Below, piece after piece: positions 43,706-51,327 of a DNA stretch of 64,000 bases (positions within the stretch are counted from its first letter, which is position 1; every line of letters begins with the position of its first letter). The position numbers and the translations under genes are program-made. The DNA comes from Paracidovorax konjaci. GTDB taxonomy: Bacteria > Pseudomonadota > Gammaproteobacteria > Burkholderiales > Burkholderiaceae_C. The notes under the pieces were generated by a model. The model searched no databases. It was not told the origin of the DNA and worked only from the letters and a program-made list of their open reading frames with translations. Where the stretch lies: positions 248,001 to 312,000 of the forward strand of contig NZ_FOMQ01000002.1 in assembly GCF_900112675.1 (NCBI RefSeq). Reading direction: 5' to 3'.

Positions 43706-44212
43706 ATGGCCCAGAACGTCCTCGCCATCTATCCCGGCACCTTCGATCCCATCACGCTGGGCCATGAGGACGTCGTGCGCCGTGCCACGCAACTGTTCGG
43801 CCGCGTGACCGTGGCCGTGGCCGCGGGCCACCACAAGAAGACCCTGTTCAGCCTGGAGGAGCGCATCGAGATGGTGCGCGAGGCCGTGCAGGCCTATCCA
43901 CAGGTCGAGGTGGAAAGCTTCTCGGGGCTGCTGCGCGACTTCGTGGTGGCGCGCGGCGGCAAGGCCATGGTGCGCGGCCTGCGCGCGGTGACCGATTTCG
44001 ACTACGAATTCCAGCTCGCCGGAATGAACCGCAGCCTCATGCCCGAGGTCGAGACCGTCTTCCTCACGCCCAGCGACCGGTACCAGTTCATCAGCAGCAC
44101 TTTCGTGCGCGAGATCGCCGTGCTGGGCGGCGAGGTGGACAAGTTCGTCTCCGTGCCCGTGTGCGAACGGCTCGCCAGCAAGGTGCGGGCGATGCTGCCC
44201 GCCTCGTCCTGA
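43706..44212 (+). CDS. coaD: Phosphopantetheine adenylyltransferase
   Basis: A 168-residue nucleotidyltransferase for the fourth step of coenzyme A synthesis (4'-phosphopantetheine + ATP to dephospho-CoA). The signature YPGTFDPITLGHEDVV contains the nucleotidyl-transfer TxGH motif, and SDRYQFISSTFVREIA is the C-terminal ISSTxxRE motif. Length is normal. The order rsmD-coaD is widely conserved in proteobacteria. Confidence 0.96.
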   Translation: MAQNVLAIYPGTFDPITLGHEDVVRRATQLFGRVTVAVAAGHHKKTLFSLEERIEMVREAVQAYPQVEVESFSGLLRDFVVARGGKAMVRGLRAVTDFDYEFQLAGMNRSLMPEVETVFLTPSDRYQFISSTFVREIAVLGGEVDKFVSVPVCERLASKVRAMLPASS

Positions 44213-44359
44213 GGCGCCTGCCGCCTGGCGGAAGGCAAGAGCCGCCGCGCTGCCATCGGCCGGCGCCGCGGCTGGCGGGGAGATGCGCCGATCGACCGTG
44301 CGAAGCCGGGTGCTGCGTATTCGGCCCCGGTCACTCCGCGCGCTGGCTGGCGTGCAGGC

Positions 44360-45436
44360 TCAGGCGGACTGCACGAGGTCGTGCACGAACCGCAGCTTGG
44401 CCAGTGCCCCGGTGGAGAGCGCGAAGGGGTAGGCATCCTGCTGGCCCAGGCTGCGGTTCAGGCTGTTGAGCAGCAGGGTCAGCGGCACCCATTCCCGGAC
44501 CATGGTGTCGAAATCGGGTTCCGACGTCGCGAAGGGGTTGCCCACGCGGTAGCTGTCGCTGGTGTCGCCGTGGGGGATCTGCAGGCCCGTGTGGTAGCTG
44601 GACGCGGTTTCCAGCAGATCGACCATGTGCAGATAGTGCGCCCAGGTTTCGGCCCAGTCCTCCCAGGGATGCGCCGTGGCGTAGGCGCTCACGTGGTTCT
44701 CGCGCCATGCGCCCAGGTGCGGGCTGCTCGCGTAGTAGGCCTGCAGCGCTGCGCCGTAGTCCTGCCGCTCATCGCCGAAGACCGCGCGGAACTGCTCGAC
44801 CCGGTCGGAGCCCTGCAGCAGGTGGTCCCAGTAGAAATGCCCCGATTCATGGCGCAGGTGGCCCAGCAGGGTGCGGTAGGGCTCGTGCAGGGCGAGCCTC
44901 AGCCGGGCCCGCTCGTCGTCATCGGCCTCGGCCACGTTCAGCGTGATGGTGCCGCCCGAGTGGCCCGTCATGACGCGATGGCCCGGTTGGTCGGCCAGGA
45001 ACTCGAACACCGGGCTCGCGCCATCGGGCGCGGGCTGCAGGCCCAGGCGGGCCAGCGTGTAGTAGAGCTGCCGCTTGGCATGCTCGATCTGCTTCCAGCG
45101 CCGCAGATTCGCGGGTTCCGAGAGGTCGGGAAGAATGCGTGTCTGCCGGCAGGACGGGCACAGCCGCTGCGGCGAGTCGGCAGGCACTGCGAAATTGCAG
45201 GTGCCATGCGCGATGCGGTTGTGGCAGAGGCGGTAGAGCGGTGGCGCACTGCCTTTGCGGCGCGAAGGCACGCGCTCCCACAGATCCCCGTCCGAGTGCA
45301 GTCCGGACACGGCCGGCACCAGGGCCGCCATCACGAGCTGGTCAGCGAGGAAGGCGAGCTTCGCACCGCAGTGCAGGCACTGGACGCTGTCGAAGAAAAC
45401 GAGGTGACCGCACTGGTCGCAATTGAAAACCTGCAT
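44360..45436 (-). CDS. Putative zinc-binding metallopeptidase with N-terminal zinc ribbon
   Basis: A 358-residue cytoplasmic protein. The N-terminus has a zinc-ribbon-like set of cysteines (C6/C9 and C20/C23) and a second set (C71, C80, C93, C96). The peptidase-like motif HESGH is at 196-200 (LRHESGHFYWDHLL), and the conserved segment HPWEDWAETWAHYLHMVDLL probably provides a further metal ligand. This matches the uncharacterised putative zinc-binding metallopeptidase family common in proteobacteria. The substrate is unknown and no partner gene is adjacent. It is convergent with coaD. Confidence 0.83.
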   Translation of the reverse strand: MQVFNCDQCGHLVFFDSVQCLHCGAKLAFLADQLVMAALVPAVSGLHSDGDLWERVPSRRKGSAPPLYRLCHNRIAHGTCNFAVPADSPQRLCPSCRQTRILPDLSEPANLRRWKQIEHAKRQLYYTLARLGLQPAPDGASPVFEFLADQPGHRVMTGHSGGTITLNVAEADDDERARLRLALHEPYRTLLGHLRHESGHFYWDHLLQGSDRVEQFRAVFGDERQDYGAALQAYYASSPHLGAWRENHVSAYATAHPWEDWAETWAHYLHMVDLLETASSYHTGLQIPHGDTSDSYRVGNPFATSEPDFDTMVREWVPLTLLLNSLNRSLGQQDAYPFALSTGALAKLRFVHDLVQSA

Positions 45437-45479
45437 GGCGCAGAGCTTAGCCCTTGGGGAGAGAGGATCGCCAAAGAAA

Positions 45480-45500
45480 ACAGGCTCCGATGGAGCCTGT
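45480..45500 (-). terminator. Rho-independent terminator after the BON lipoprotein gene
   Basis: On the minus strand ACAGGCTCC and GGAGCCTGT form a 9-bp stem with a three-base loop, followed by TTTCTTTGG. It lies 46 bp downstream of the BON gene stop. Confidence 0.82.
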
Positions 45501-45546
45501 CTGGAAAGGTGCAGGCAGGGCCCGGAAGCCCGCCTGCCGATGTGCC

Positions 45547-45861
45547 TCAGGGGCGCACGACGATGCTATTGCGCACGTCGCGCACGTGCTTCGTGTTGCG
45601 GGCGATCGATTCAGCGCGGTCCTTCTCGGTCTGCGACTTGGCGAAGCCCGAGAGCTGCACCGTGCCGTTCAGCGTTTCCACGCTGATCGACGTGGCCGAC
45701 ACGGACTTGTCTTCCGCCATCTTGGCCTTCACGGCCGTGGTGATGCCGGCGTCGTCCACGTAGGAGCCGACGGTCTGCTGGTCGCGTGCCACCGAGCATC
45801 CGGTGGTGACGATGGTGGCGCCAGCGAGGGCTGCGAAAGCGAGGGCACGAGCGTACTTCAT
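45547..45861 (-). CDS. BON-domain lipoprotein (OsmY-like)
   Basis: A 104-residue protein with a lipoprotein signal (MKYARALAFAALAGATIVTT, then GCS with the lipidated Cys) and one BON domain (DDAGITTAVKAKMAEDK, then VETLNGTVQLSGFAKSQTEK). BON domains bind membranes, and OsmY-like proteins are envelope-stress induced. AAGGAAATAACC precedes the ATG. It is one of a run of small stress-type genes on this strand. Confidence 0.9.
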   Translation of the reverse strand: MKYARALAFAALAGATIVTTGCSVARDQQTVGSYVDDAGITTAVKAKMAEDKSVSATSISVETLNGTVQLSGFAKSQTEKDRAESIARNTKHVRDVRNSIVVRP

Positions 45862-45972
45862 GGTTATTTCCTTGGTTTGGTTGAGAGAACACGGGTGCGG
45901 GGACATCCTTCAGTCCATCGGTCTGTTGCACCCTCCGTGACCGATGCACTGTCTACCAGGGCCGGCTGCGCG

Positions 45973-46533
45973 TCAGCGGTGCAGCCAATCCTTGAGTTCA
46001 TCGGCATGCTCTTCCTCGTCGGCGAGGATGCCCTCGAGCATGCGGCGCGTGGTCGGGTCCTTGTCGCCGATCAGCGAGATCATCTGGCGATAGGCTTCGA
46101 CAGCGATGCGTTCGGCAACGAGGTTGGCACGCACCATCGCCTTCAGGTCCGATGACTCGTCGTACTGGGCGTGGCTGCGCTCTTCCAGCGTGCGTGGGCG
46201 GAAGTCGGGCTCGCCGCCCAGTTGAACGATGCGCTGCGCGATCAGGTCTGCGTGCGCCGCTTCCTCGTTCGCATGCACGAGGAATTCGGCAGCGATCGCG
46301 GGAGACTCCAGGCCGTCTGCCGTGAAGTAGTGGCGCTTGTAGCGCAGCACGCACACCAACTCGGTGGCCAGCGCGTCGTTCAGCAGCTTCACGATCGCGT
46401 CGCGGTGCGGGCCGTATGCCGGGGTTACAGCGCCGTCGTCGAGGTCTTGCGTCGCGGCGTATTGCAGCGCTTTCTCGTCCAGCGCGAGGGTGTCGTTCGC
46501 AGTTGCCGGTGCCTGGGATGTCGGGGTAGTCAT
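45973..46533 (-). CDS. Ferritin-like (bacterioferritin/DPS-related) protein
   Basis: A 186-residue four-helix protein. Di-iron ligand patterns are visible: NDALATELVCVLRYKRHYF, VHANEEAAHADLIAQRI, ANLVAERIAVEAYRQMI and ADEEEHADELKDWL, which give the paired E and ExxH sets of the ferritin superfamily. It probably stores iron or protects against oxidative stress. The start is ATG 46533; an upstream in-frame extension has no similarity. It lies 143 bp downstream of the DUF883 gene. Confidence 0.87.
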   Translation of the reverse strand: MTTPTSQAPATANDTLALDEKALQYAATQDLDDGAVTPAYGPHRDAIVKLLNDALATELVCVLRYKRHYFTADGLESPAIAAEFLVHANEEAAHADLIAQRIVQLGGEPDFRPRTLEERSHAQYDESSDLKAMVRANLVAERIAVEAYRQMISLIGDKDPTTRRMLEGILADEEEHADELKDWLHR

Positions 46534-46676
46534 GGAGCGCCCGTGTATGTTGTTGTTGGGGTGTTTCAAAAGGGCCGGTGGGCGGACCGCAGGGCGGAAG
46601 TCCTCATGGGATTCCGGCCTCCTGCTGGTGTCGGCTTCAGGCCTCTGTCCATCTGTTGCGGGGGTGGCCCTCGGGT

Positions 46677-47072
46677 TCAGTAGTCGCGGCGGCTCGGACG
46701 GCGGGCCAGCATGCACAGCGTTGCCACGAAGGCACCGGCCGCAGCGGCCAGGGCGAGCGACTTGCCGGGTTGCTCCGTCACGTAGCGTGCGGTGGCGTCG
46801 GCGGCCTGGTTCAGCTGGCGGCGTGCGCGCTCGCTGGTATCGGCGCAGTAGGCGATGCCGCGGGACGCGAGGTCCTGCGCACGGGCAGCCAGGTCGTCGA
46901 TCAGCGGATCCACGTCACCCTGCAGTTCACGCACCTTGCGTTCGGCCTTGTCGAGCGTCTTGTTCGCAGCATTGCGCGTGGACTGCACGGCATCCTTGGC
47001 GGAGTCCAGCATGTCGTCAGCCACGTCGTGTGCGGTGTCGGCGGCCTTGTTGGCGAGGTTTTGGGGTTCCAT
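46677..47072 (-). CDS. DUF883/ElaB-YqjD-like protein
   Basis: A 131-residue protein. A long helical, charged N-terminal part (LANKAADTAHDVADDMLDSA, followed by repeated KxxxKAERKVREL-type heptads) is followed by a C-terminal membrane helix (SLALAAAAGAFVATLCMLA) and a basic tail (RRPSRRDY). This is the layout of the ElaB/YqjD/DUF883 tail-anchored proteins that associate with ribosomes in stationary phase in E. coli. It follows the DUF1328 gene by 46 bp, probably in one transcript. Confidence 0.82.
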   Translation of the reverse strand: MEPQNLANKAADTAHDVADDMLDSAKDAVQSTRNAANKTLDKAERKVRELQGDVDPLIDDLAARAQDLASRGIAYCADTSERARRQLNQAADATARYVTEQPGKSLALAAAAGAFVATLCMLARRPSRRDY

Positions 47073-47118
47073 GGTCTGTTCCTTCGTTGTGGAGTGGTCT
47101 GTGGCGGGCTTCGGTTCG

Positions 47119-47283
47119 TCAGCCGCGCTTGAGCAGGCTCAATACGAAGGTGACGACGGCCATGATCACGAACACGAAGAACAGGATCTTGGCGATGCCG
47201 ACGGCGCCTGCCGCGATCCCACCAAAGCCGAAGAGTGCGGCGATCAGGGCGATCACCAGAAAAACCACTGCGTAATGCAACAT
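47119..47283 (-). CDS. DUF1328 small membrane protein (YtjA family)
   Basis: A 54-residue protein with two membrane helices separated by a Gly-rich turn ([20 protein letters not shown] and [20 protein letters not shown]). It matches the DUF1328/YtjA family. AGAGGAGAT lies directly upstream, so either ATG 47283 or the one two codons earlier is used. Function is unknown; homologues are often stress induced. Confidence 0.88.
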   Translation of the reverse strand: MLHYAVVFLVIALIAALFGFGGIAAGAVGIAKILFFVFVIMAVVTFVLSLLKRG

Positions 47284-47527
47284 ATCCATCTCCTCTTGGA
47301 CCGGCGGACCGGTGGGTGGTTGGTCGATGGCGCTGTCGTGTTGGCGCCTGGGGTCCACTGTAGGTTTGGCCGATGGTGGGGGCTGCCGGTCCCTGGCGCG
47401 CTGCGCTGTAGGACGCAGCCGACCGCCGGACCGCACTTGCGCAGCGCGGCCCGGACTGGTCGGAATCGGAGGAGAAAGCGTGGCGCCGCGGAGCGCGGGA
47501 CGTGCTGCCCGCGGGCGTCGCCAGGGC

Positions 47528-48868
47528 TCAGTGCATCACGGGTAGAACGGCGGACACGAGCGTGCCTTCGCCGGCTTCGGAGGTCACGGTCAGCCGCCCT
47601 CCGGCTGCCTCCACGCGGTGGCGCATGCCCATCAGGCCGTGGGCCGAAGCATGGACTTTGCTGGTGTCGAAACCGGCGCCGTTGTCGCGGATCTGCACCG
47701 CGACATGGGTGGGGTAGTTGTGCACGGCCACCAGCACCTTGGTGGCGTTGGCGTACTTGCCGATGTTGGTGAGCGATTCCTGCACCATGCGATAGATGGT
47801 GAGCTGTGCGGATTCGGGCAGCTCCACCGATTCGAGGTTCAGGTCCACCTCGATGCTGCTGCGCTGTTCGAACTCGCGCGCCAGGATCTCCAGCGACGCC
47901 GTCAGCCCCAGGTTGAAGAGCGACGAGGGCCGCAGGTCTTCGATGATGCGCCGCTTGAGCGCGATGCCGCTGTTGAGGGTCTCGGTCAGGTGCTTGAGCC
48001 GCTCTGCGATCTCGGGTGACTGCGCATCCACCTTCGATTTCAGCCGTGCGACATCCAGCTTGGCCGCCGTGAGCAGCGCGCCCAGTTCATCGTGCAGCTC
48101 CCGTGCCAGGTGGCCACGCTCGTCTTCACGCACCTGCTGCAGGTGGTTCGCCAATTCGGTCAATGACGCCGTGCGCTCGCGCACGACGATCTCCAACCGG
48201 TCACGCTCGCGCTGGAGGGCGTCCTGCTCGCGCTGCTGCGCGGTCTGCAATGCACTGGCCTGCCGCAGGTACATGTAGAACGCGAGCAGCCCGATCACGA
48301 CCACCGTGGCGATGCCGATGCGCGAGAGCGTGAGCGAGTGGAGGATTTCGTCGGTGTGGTGCGTGGATTGGTCCACGCTGCGCTGCACGAGCCGGCCCGA
48401 GAGCGTGCGGATGGCATCCATGTTCTCCTTGCCCACATCGGTGGACAGGACGAACTTCCATGCGTCGTCGTTGTTCTGCCGGCGCAGGCGCAGGCTCAGG
48501 TCCAGCTCGGACATCTTCCGGGAGATCTGCCGGGACAGCTGGGTGAAATCTTCCTGGTCTTCGGGCGAAGAGACGTATATGCCGCGCAGCTCTTCCAGGT
48601 TGGTATCGATGGTGGCTGCAGCCTTCTGGTAGGGCTGCAGGTAGCGCTCGTCGCCGGTCAGCAGATAGCCCCGCAGGCCGGTTTCGGCATCGAGCATGTT
48701 CTGCATCATGCGGTTGAGCGCCGCACGCGTGGTGTAGGTGCTCGACAGTGCGTGCACCGCATCGTTGGAGCGTGCATAGCCCGCTTCGTTGATGCCAACC
48801 AGCGCAGAGGCTGCCAGCAGCGCCAACGGCAGGCTGACGGCCATCTTGCGAAAATTGGACCAGCGCAT
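47528..48868 (-). CDS. CHASE3-domain sensor histidine kinase (NarX/DegS-like)
   Basis: A 446-residue membrane kinase. The first helix is at about residues 9-27. A periplasmic CHASE3 domain follows ([20 protein letters not shown] is diagnostic), then a second helix near 196-214. A coiled coil rich in Gln and Arg leads to a HisKA_3 dimerisation domain with the phosphoacceptor histidine in [20 protein letters not shown]. The C-terminal HATPase has IRDNGAGFD and the G2 box [16 protein letters not shown]. Kinases of this class pair with NarL/FixJ regulators, one of which is divergent at 49012. Confidence 0.92.
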   Translation of the reverse strand: MRWSNFRKMAVSLPLALLAASALVGINEAGYARSNDAVHALSSTYTTRAALNRMMQNMLDAETGLRGYLLTGDERYLQPYQKAAATIDTNLEELRGIYVSSPEDQEDFTQLSRQISRKMSELDLSLRLRRQNNDDAWKFVLSTDVGKENMDAIRTLSGRLVQRSVDQSTHHTDEILHSLTLSRIGIATVVVIGLLAFYMYLRQASALQTAQQREQDALQRERDRLEIVVRERTASLTELANHLQQVREDERGHLARELHDELGALLTAAKLDVARLKSKVDAQSPEIAERLKHLTETLNSGIALKRRIIEDLRPSSLFNLGLTASLEILAREFEQRSSIEVDLNLESVELPESAQLTIYRMVQESLTNIGKYANATKVLVAVHNYPTHVAVQIRDNGAGFDTSKVHASAHGLMGMRHRVEAAGGRLTVTSEAGEGTLVSAVLPVMH

Positions 48869-49011
48869 ATGTATGTTTCTCCGAAAGACAAGCGGGTGAA
48901 TTCTGGATAATGTCACCAGCCAGCCGCAACAGCGGAAGGCACGCTCCCGCAACGGTGGATGGGCCACCTGAACAACGATGGGCAGCCATGCTGCTCTTGA
49001 AAGAACTCTCA

Positions 49012-49644
49012 ATGATCAAGATCGGCATTGTGGATGACCATGCGATTGTCCGCTCGGGATTGCGACAATTTCTGTCAGAACATGTAGACCTTCGCGTCGT
49101 CGGCGAAGCGTCCAACGGCCGCGAAGCCATCGACCTCGTACGCACCCACGAGATCGACGTCCTGCTCATGGACTTGTCCATGCCGGGGCAGAGCGGACTC
49201 GATGCGCTCGCCATGCTCCGCGCCAAGGCCCCGGACATGGGCATCCTCATCCTGAGCGGCTATCCCGAGGAGCACTACGCCATCAACCTCATCCGCCAAG
49301 GCGCGAGCGGCTATCTCAACAAGGAGTGCGATCCGAAAGAGATCGTCGAAGCCATTCGCACCATCTCGCTGGGGCGCCGCTACCTCACCCCTGCGGTCGC
49401 GGACCTGCTGGCACAGCAGCTCAACCGCAAGGACGATGCGCCCCCGCACGAGCAATTGTCCGAGCGTGAGTTCCAGGTCTTCCTGAAGCTTGCCAAGGGC
49501 GAAACTGCCGGCGACATCGCGAAGTCGCTTTCGCTCAGCGTGAAGACGGTGAGTACCTACCGCACGCGGCTCATGGAGAAGATGGCGCTGTCGTCCAACA
49601 GCGACCTCACGTACTACGCGCTGAAGAACAAGCTGATCGATTGA
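49012..49644 (+). CDS. NarL/FixJ-family response regulator
   Basis: A 210-residue regulator. The receiver domain covers 1-120, with acidic residues D8/D9 (IVDDH), phosphoacceptor D54 (LLMDLSMPG) and K103 (YLNKE). The C-terminal LuxR-type helix-turn-helix is visible in LSEREFQVFLKLAKGETAGD and SLSVKTVSTYRTRLMEKM. The ATG at 49012 is preferred over one eight codons earlier because the receiver fold starts immediately. It is divergent from its probable kinase with a 143-bp shared upstream region. Confidence 0.93.
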   Translation: MIKIGIVDDHAIVRSGLRQFLSEHVDLRVVGEASNGREAIDLVRTHEIDVLLMDLSMPGQSGLDALAMLRAKAPDMGILILSGYPEEHYAINLIRQGASGYLNKECDPKEIVEAIRTISLGRRYLTPAVADLLAQQLNRKDDAPPHEQLSEREFQVFLKLAKGETAGDIAKSLSLSVKTVSTYRTRLMEKMALSSNSDLTYYALKNKLID

Positions 49645-49707
49645 TCCTGCAGCGTTGGTGCATGCGGGGTGGTTGGCCCTGCATGCATGTTCGGCAGGCA
49701 CTCAAGC

Positions 49708-49744
49708 AAAAGGCCCCGGATGGTTTTGCCATCCGGGGCCTTTT
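49708..49744. terminator. Bidirectional rho-independent terminator
   Basis: A 16-bp stem (AAAAGGCCCCGGATGG / CCATCCGGGGCCTTTT) with a five-base loop lies 63 bp after the response regulator stop. The A/T ends allow termination from both sides. The 158 bp from here to the receiver-only gene hold nothing recognisable. Confidence 0.92.
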
Positions 49745-49902
49745 GTCTGATGCACGGTTCAATGGTCGTGAGTGCGGGGATCTGGAAGTGGCGGCGCTGC
49801 CGCGCATTCAGGCGCGTATTAGCCAGGCCGACGACGCAGCGCCCGGCGTGCCGTGCATCCGAAGTTTCTGGTGAAAGAGAGGATGAGGAAAACGATTGCG
49901 CT

Positions 49903-50298
49903 TCAAGCGTTGCCGGCAGTGTTGCGCAGTGCCCCATGCTCCACGCAGTATTCGACCAGCGCATCGATTTCATTGGATTTGTCGAACACGGCATCCACAC
50001 CCAGCTGAGCGCAGCGCATGCGGACATCGGGCGTCGCATAGTTGCTGAGGACCACCATCTTTTGGCGTGCCGTCCGGTCCCTGCAGGCGGCGAGGATGCC
50101 CAGGCCACTGCCCTGCCGGAGGAAGAGATCGACGATGGCCAGATCCCACTGCTCCGGATGGCTGGCAAGCCATTCCTTGCCCTCGTCCTCGGTTTCAGCG
50201 ACGCCCACGGCTTCGACCTCCGCCAACTCCTCCAGCGTGCCGATCAGGTTCTCCCGGATCGTGGCGTTGTCTTCAACGATATAAGTGCGCAGTTTCAC
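49903..50298 (-). CDS. Receiver-only response regulator
   Basis: A 131-residue single-domain receiver without output domain. Acidic pocket E9/D10 (YIVEDN), phosphoacceptor D57 (AIVDLFLRQGSG), Ser/Thr switch (VLSNYA) and K107 (VFDKSNE) are present. The start is a GTG at 50298. Receiver-only proteins act as phosphate relays or sinks, or through protein contacts. It lies near the CHASE3 kinase and its regulator, so crosstalk with them is plausible. Confidence 0.88.
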   Translation of the reverse strand: MKLRTYIVEDNATIRENLIGTLEELAEVEAVGVAETEDEGKEWLASHPEQWDLAIVDLFLRQGSGLGILAACRDRTARQKMVVLSNYATPDVRMRCAQLGVDAVFDKSNEIDALVEYCVEHGALRNTAGNA

Positions 50299-50353
50299 TG
50301 TGGGGTCTGGTCCGGATCAGGGGCCAGATGGGAGGGGTTGATCACGGCTCTAC

Positions 50354-50383
50354 TTTATAGGGAGAGAGCCGGCATTCTGCCAG
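50354..50383 (-). promoter_or_regulatory. Candidate promoter of the receiver-only gene
   Basis: On the minus strand -35-like CTGGCA (50383-50378) and -10-like TATAAA (50359-50354) are 18 bases apart, about 56 bp upstream of the GTG start. Confidence 0.4.
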
Positions 50384-50400
50384 CAGCAGGGTGTTACCCC

Positions 50401-50418
50401 GGTAGGATTTCTCCTACC
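50401..50418. promoter_or_regulatory. Perfect palindrome, candidate response-regulator binding site
   Basis: GGTAGGA-TTTC-TCCTACC is a perfect inverted repeat with 7-base arms (eight counting the flanking C/G). It is centred about 60 bp upstream of the expected transcription start of the receiver-only gene, a typical activator position. Confidence 0.55.
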
Positions 50419-50446
50419 GCACCAAGCGCGCCATCGGCATGCCCGC

Positions 50447-51193
50447 TCATTGGCCGCACACCTGGCAGGCAGGATCGCGCCGCGCGCGCATGGACGTCCA
50501 CTCCATCCGCAAGCCATCGAGCATGAGCAGGCGCCCGGCCAGAGTCGTCCCGGCTCCCGTCAGCAGCTTCAGCGCCTCGGCAGCCTGCATCGCGCCGATG
50601 ATGCCGACCATCGGGGAGAAAACTCCCATGGAAGAGCACTGGACTTCCTCGAAAGCGGCGTCGGGCGGAAAAAGGCAGGCATAACATGGGGCATCGGGCA
50701 CGCGTGGATCGATGACCGTGATCTGCCCATCGAAACGGATCGCGGCCCCCGCCACCAGCGGCACGCTGTGCCGCACGCAGGCAGCGTTCACTGCTTGCCG
50801 TGTAGCGTAGTTGTCGGTGCAGTCCAGAACGACATTGGCCTGCGGGACATGGGTGTCCAGCCACTCTGCATCGGCGCGCGACGGCACGGAGTCCACGCGC
50901 GCGCCAGGATTGAGGGCCGACAGCGCCTGCGCGGCCGAGGCCACCTTGGCCTGCCCGATCCGCTCCGTGGTGTGCGCGATCTGGCGTTGCAGGTTGGTGA
51001 GGTCCACGGTGTCTGCATCGACCAGGGTCAGATGCCCGACGCCTGCCGATGCCAGGAACAGCGCGGCAGGCGAGCCCAGGCCGCCAGCGCCGATCACGAT
51101 GGCGTGCGCGGCCAGCAGGCGTTCCTGCCCTTCGATGCCGATCTCGTCGAGCAGGATGTGGCGGGAATAGCGCAGGAGCTGGTCATCGTTCAT
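50447..51193 (-). CDS. moeB: HesA/MoeB/ThiF-family sulfur-carrier adenylyltransferase
   Basis: A 248-residue E1-like enzyme that adenylates the C-terminus of a ubiquitin-like sulfur carrier (MoaD for molybdopterin, or ThiS). It has the nucleotide-binding loop GAGGLGS at 35-41, DLTNLQRQI and DCTDNYATR. Zinc cysteines are in CYAC and the C-terminal CQVCGQ; the loop cysteine is in QCSSMGVFSP. MoeB is preferred over ThiF by overall pattern and length. A terminator separates it from ctpA upstream. Confidence 0.87.
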   Translation of the reverse strand: MNDDQLLRYSRHILLDEIGIEGQERLLAAHAIVIGAGGLGSPAALFLASAGVGHLTLVDADTVDLTNLQRQIAHTTERIGQAKVASAAQALSALNPGARVDSVPSRADAEWLDTHVPQANVVLDCTDNYATRQAVNAACVRHSVPLVAGAAIRFDGQITVIDPRVPDAPCYACLFPPDAAFEEVQCSSMGVFSPMVGIIGAMQAAEALKLLTGAGTTLAGRLLMLDGLRMEWTSMRARRDPACQVCGQ

Positions 51194-51258
51194 GGAATAG
51201 GGGGGCCTTCGAGAGGGCTGGGCGGTATGTGGTGAGAGGGTAACCCTCGTCCGCCCCT

Positions 51259-51298
51259 CGAAAAAGCAAAGCCGGGCTCCCTTCGGAGACCCGGCCTG
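51259..51298 (-). terminator. Rho-independent terminator between ctpA and moeB
   Basis: On the minus strand GCCGGGTCTCC and GGAGCCCGGC pair with a single bulged base, followed by TTTGCTTTTTC. It lies 30 bp downstream of the ctpA stop and would end the gpmA-ctpA transcript. Confidence 0.82.
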
Positions 51299-51327
51299 TG
51301 CGGAGCAGCGCGATGTGGCTCGGCCGA

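Noticed and set aside
50377-50392. A sigma-54-type promoter upstream of the receiver-only gene (TGGCAG element)
   Set aside because: The -12 TTGC element is missing at the required spacing; a sigma70-like pair fits better.
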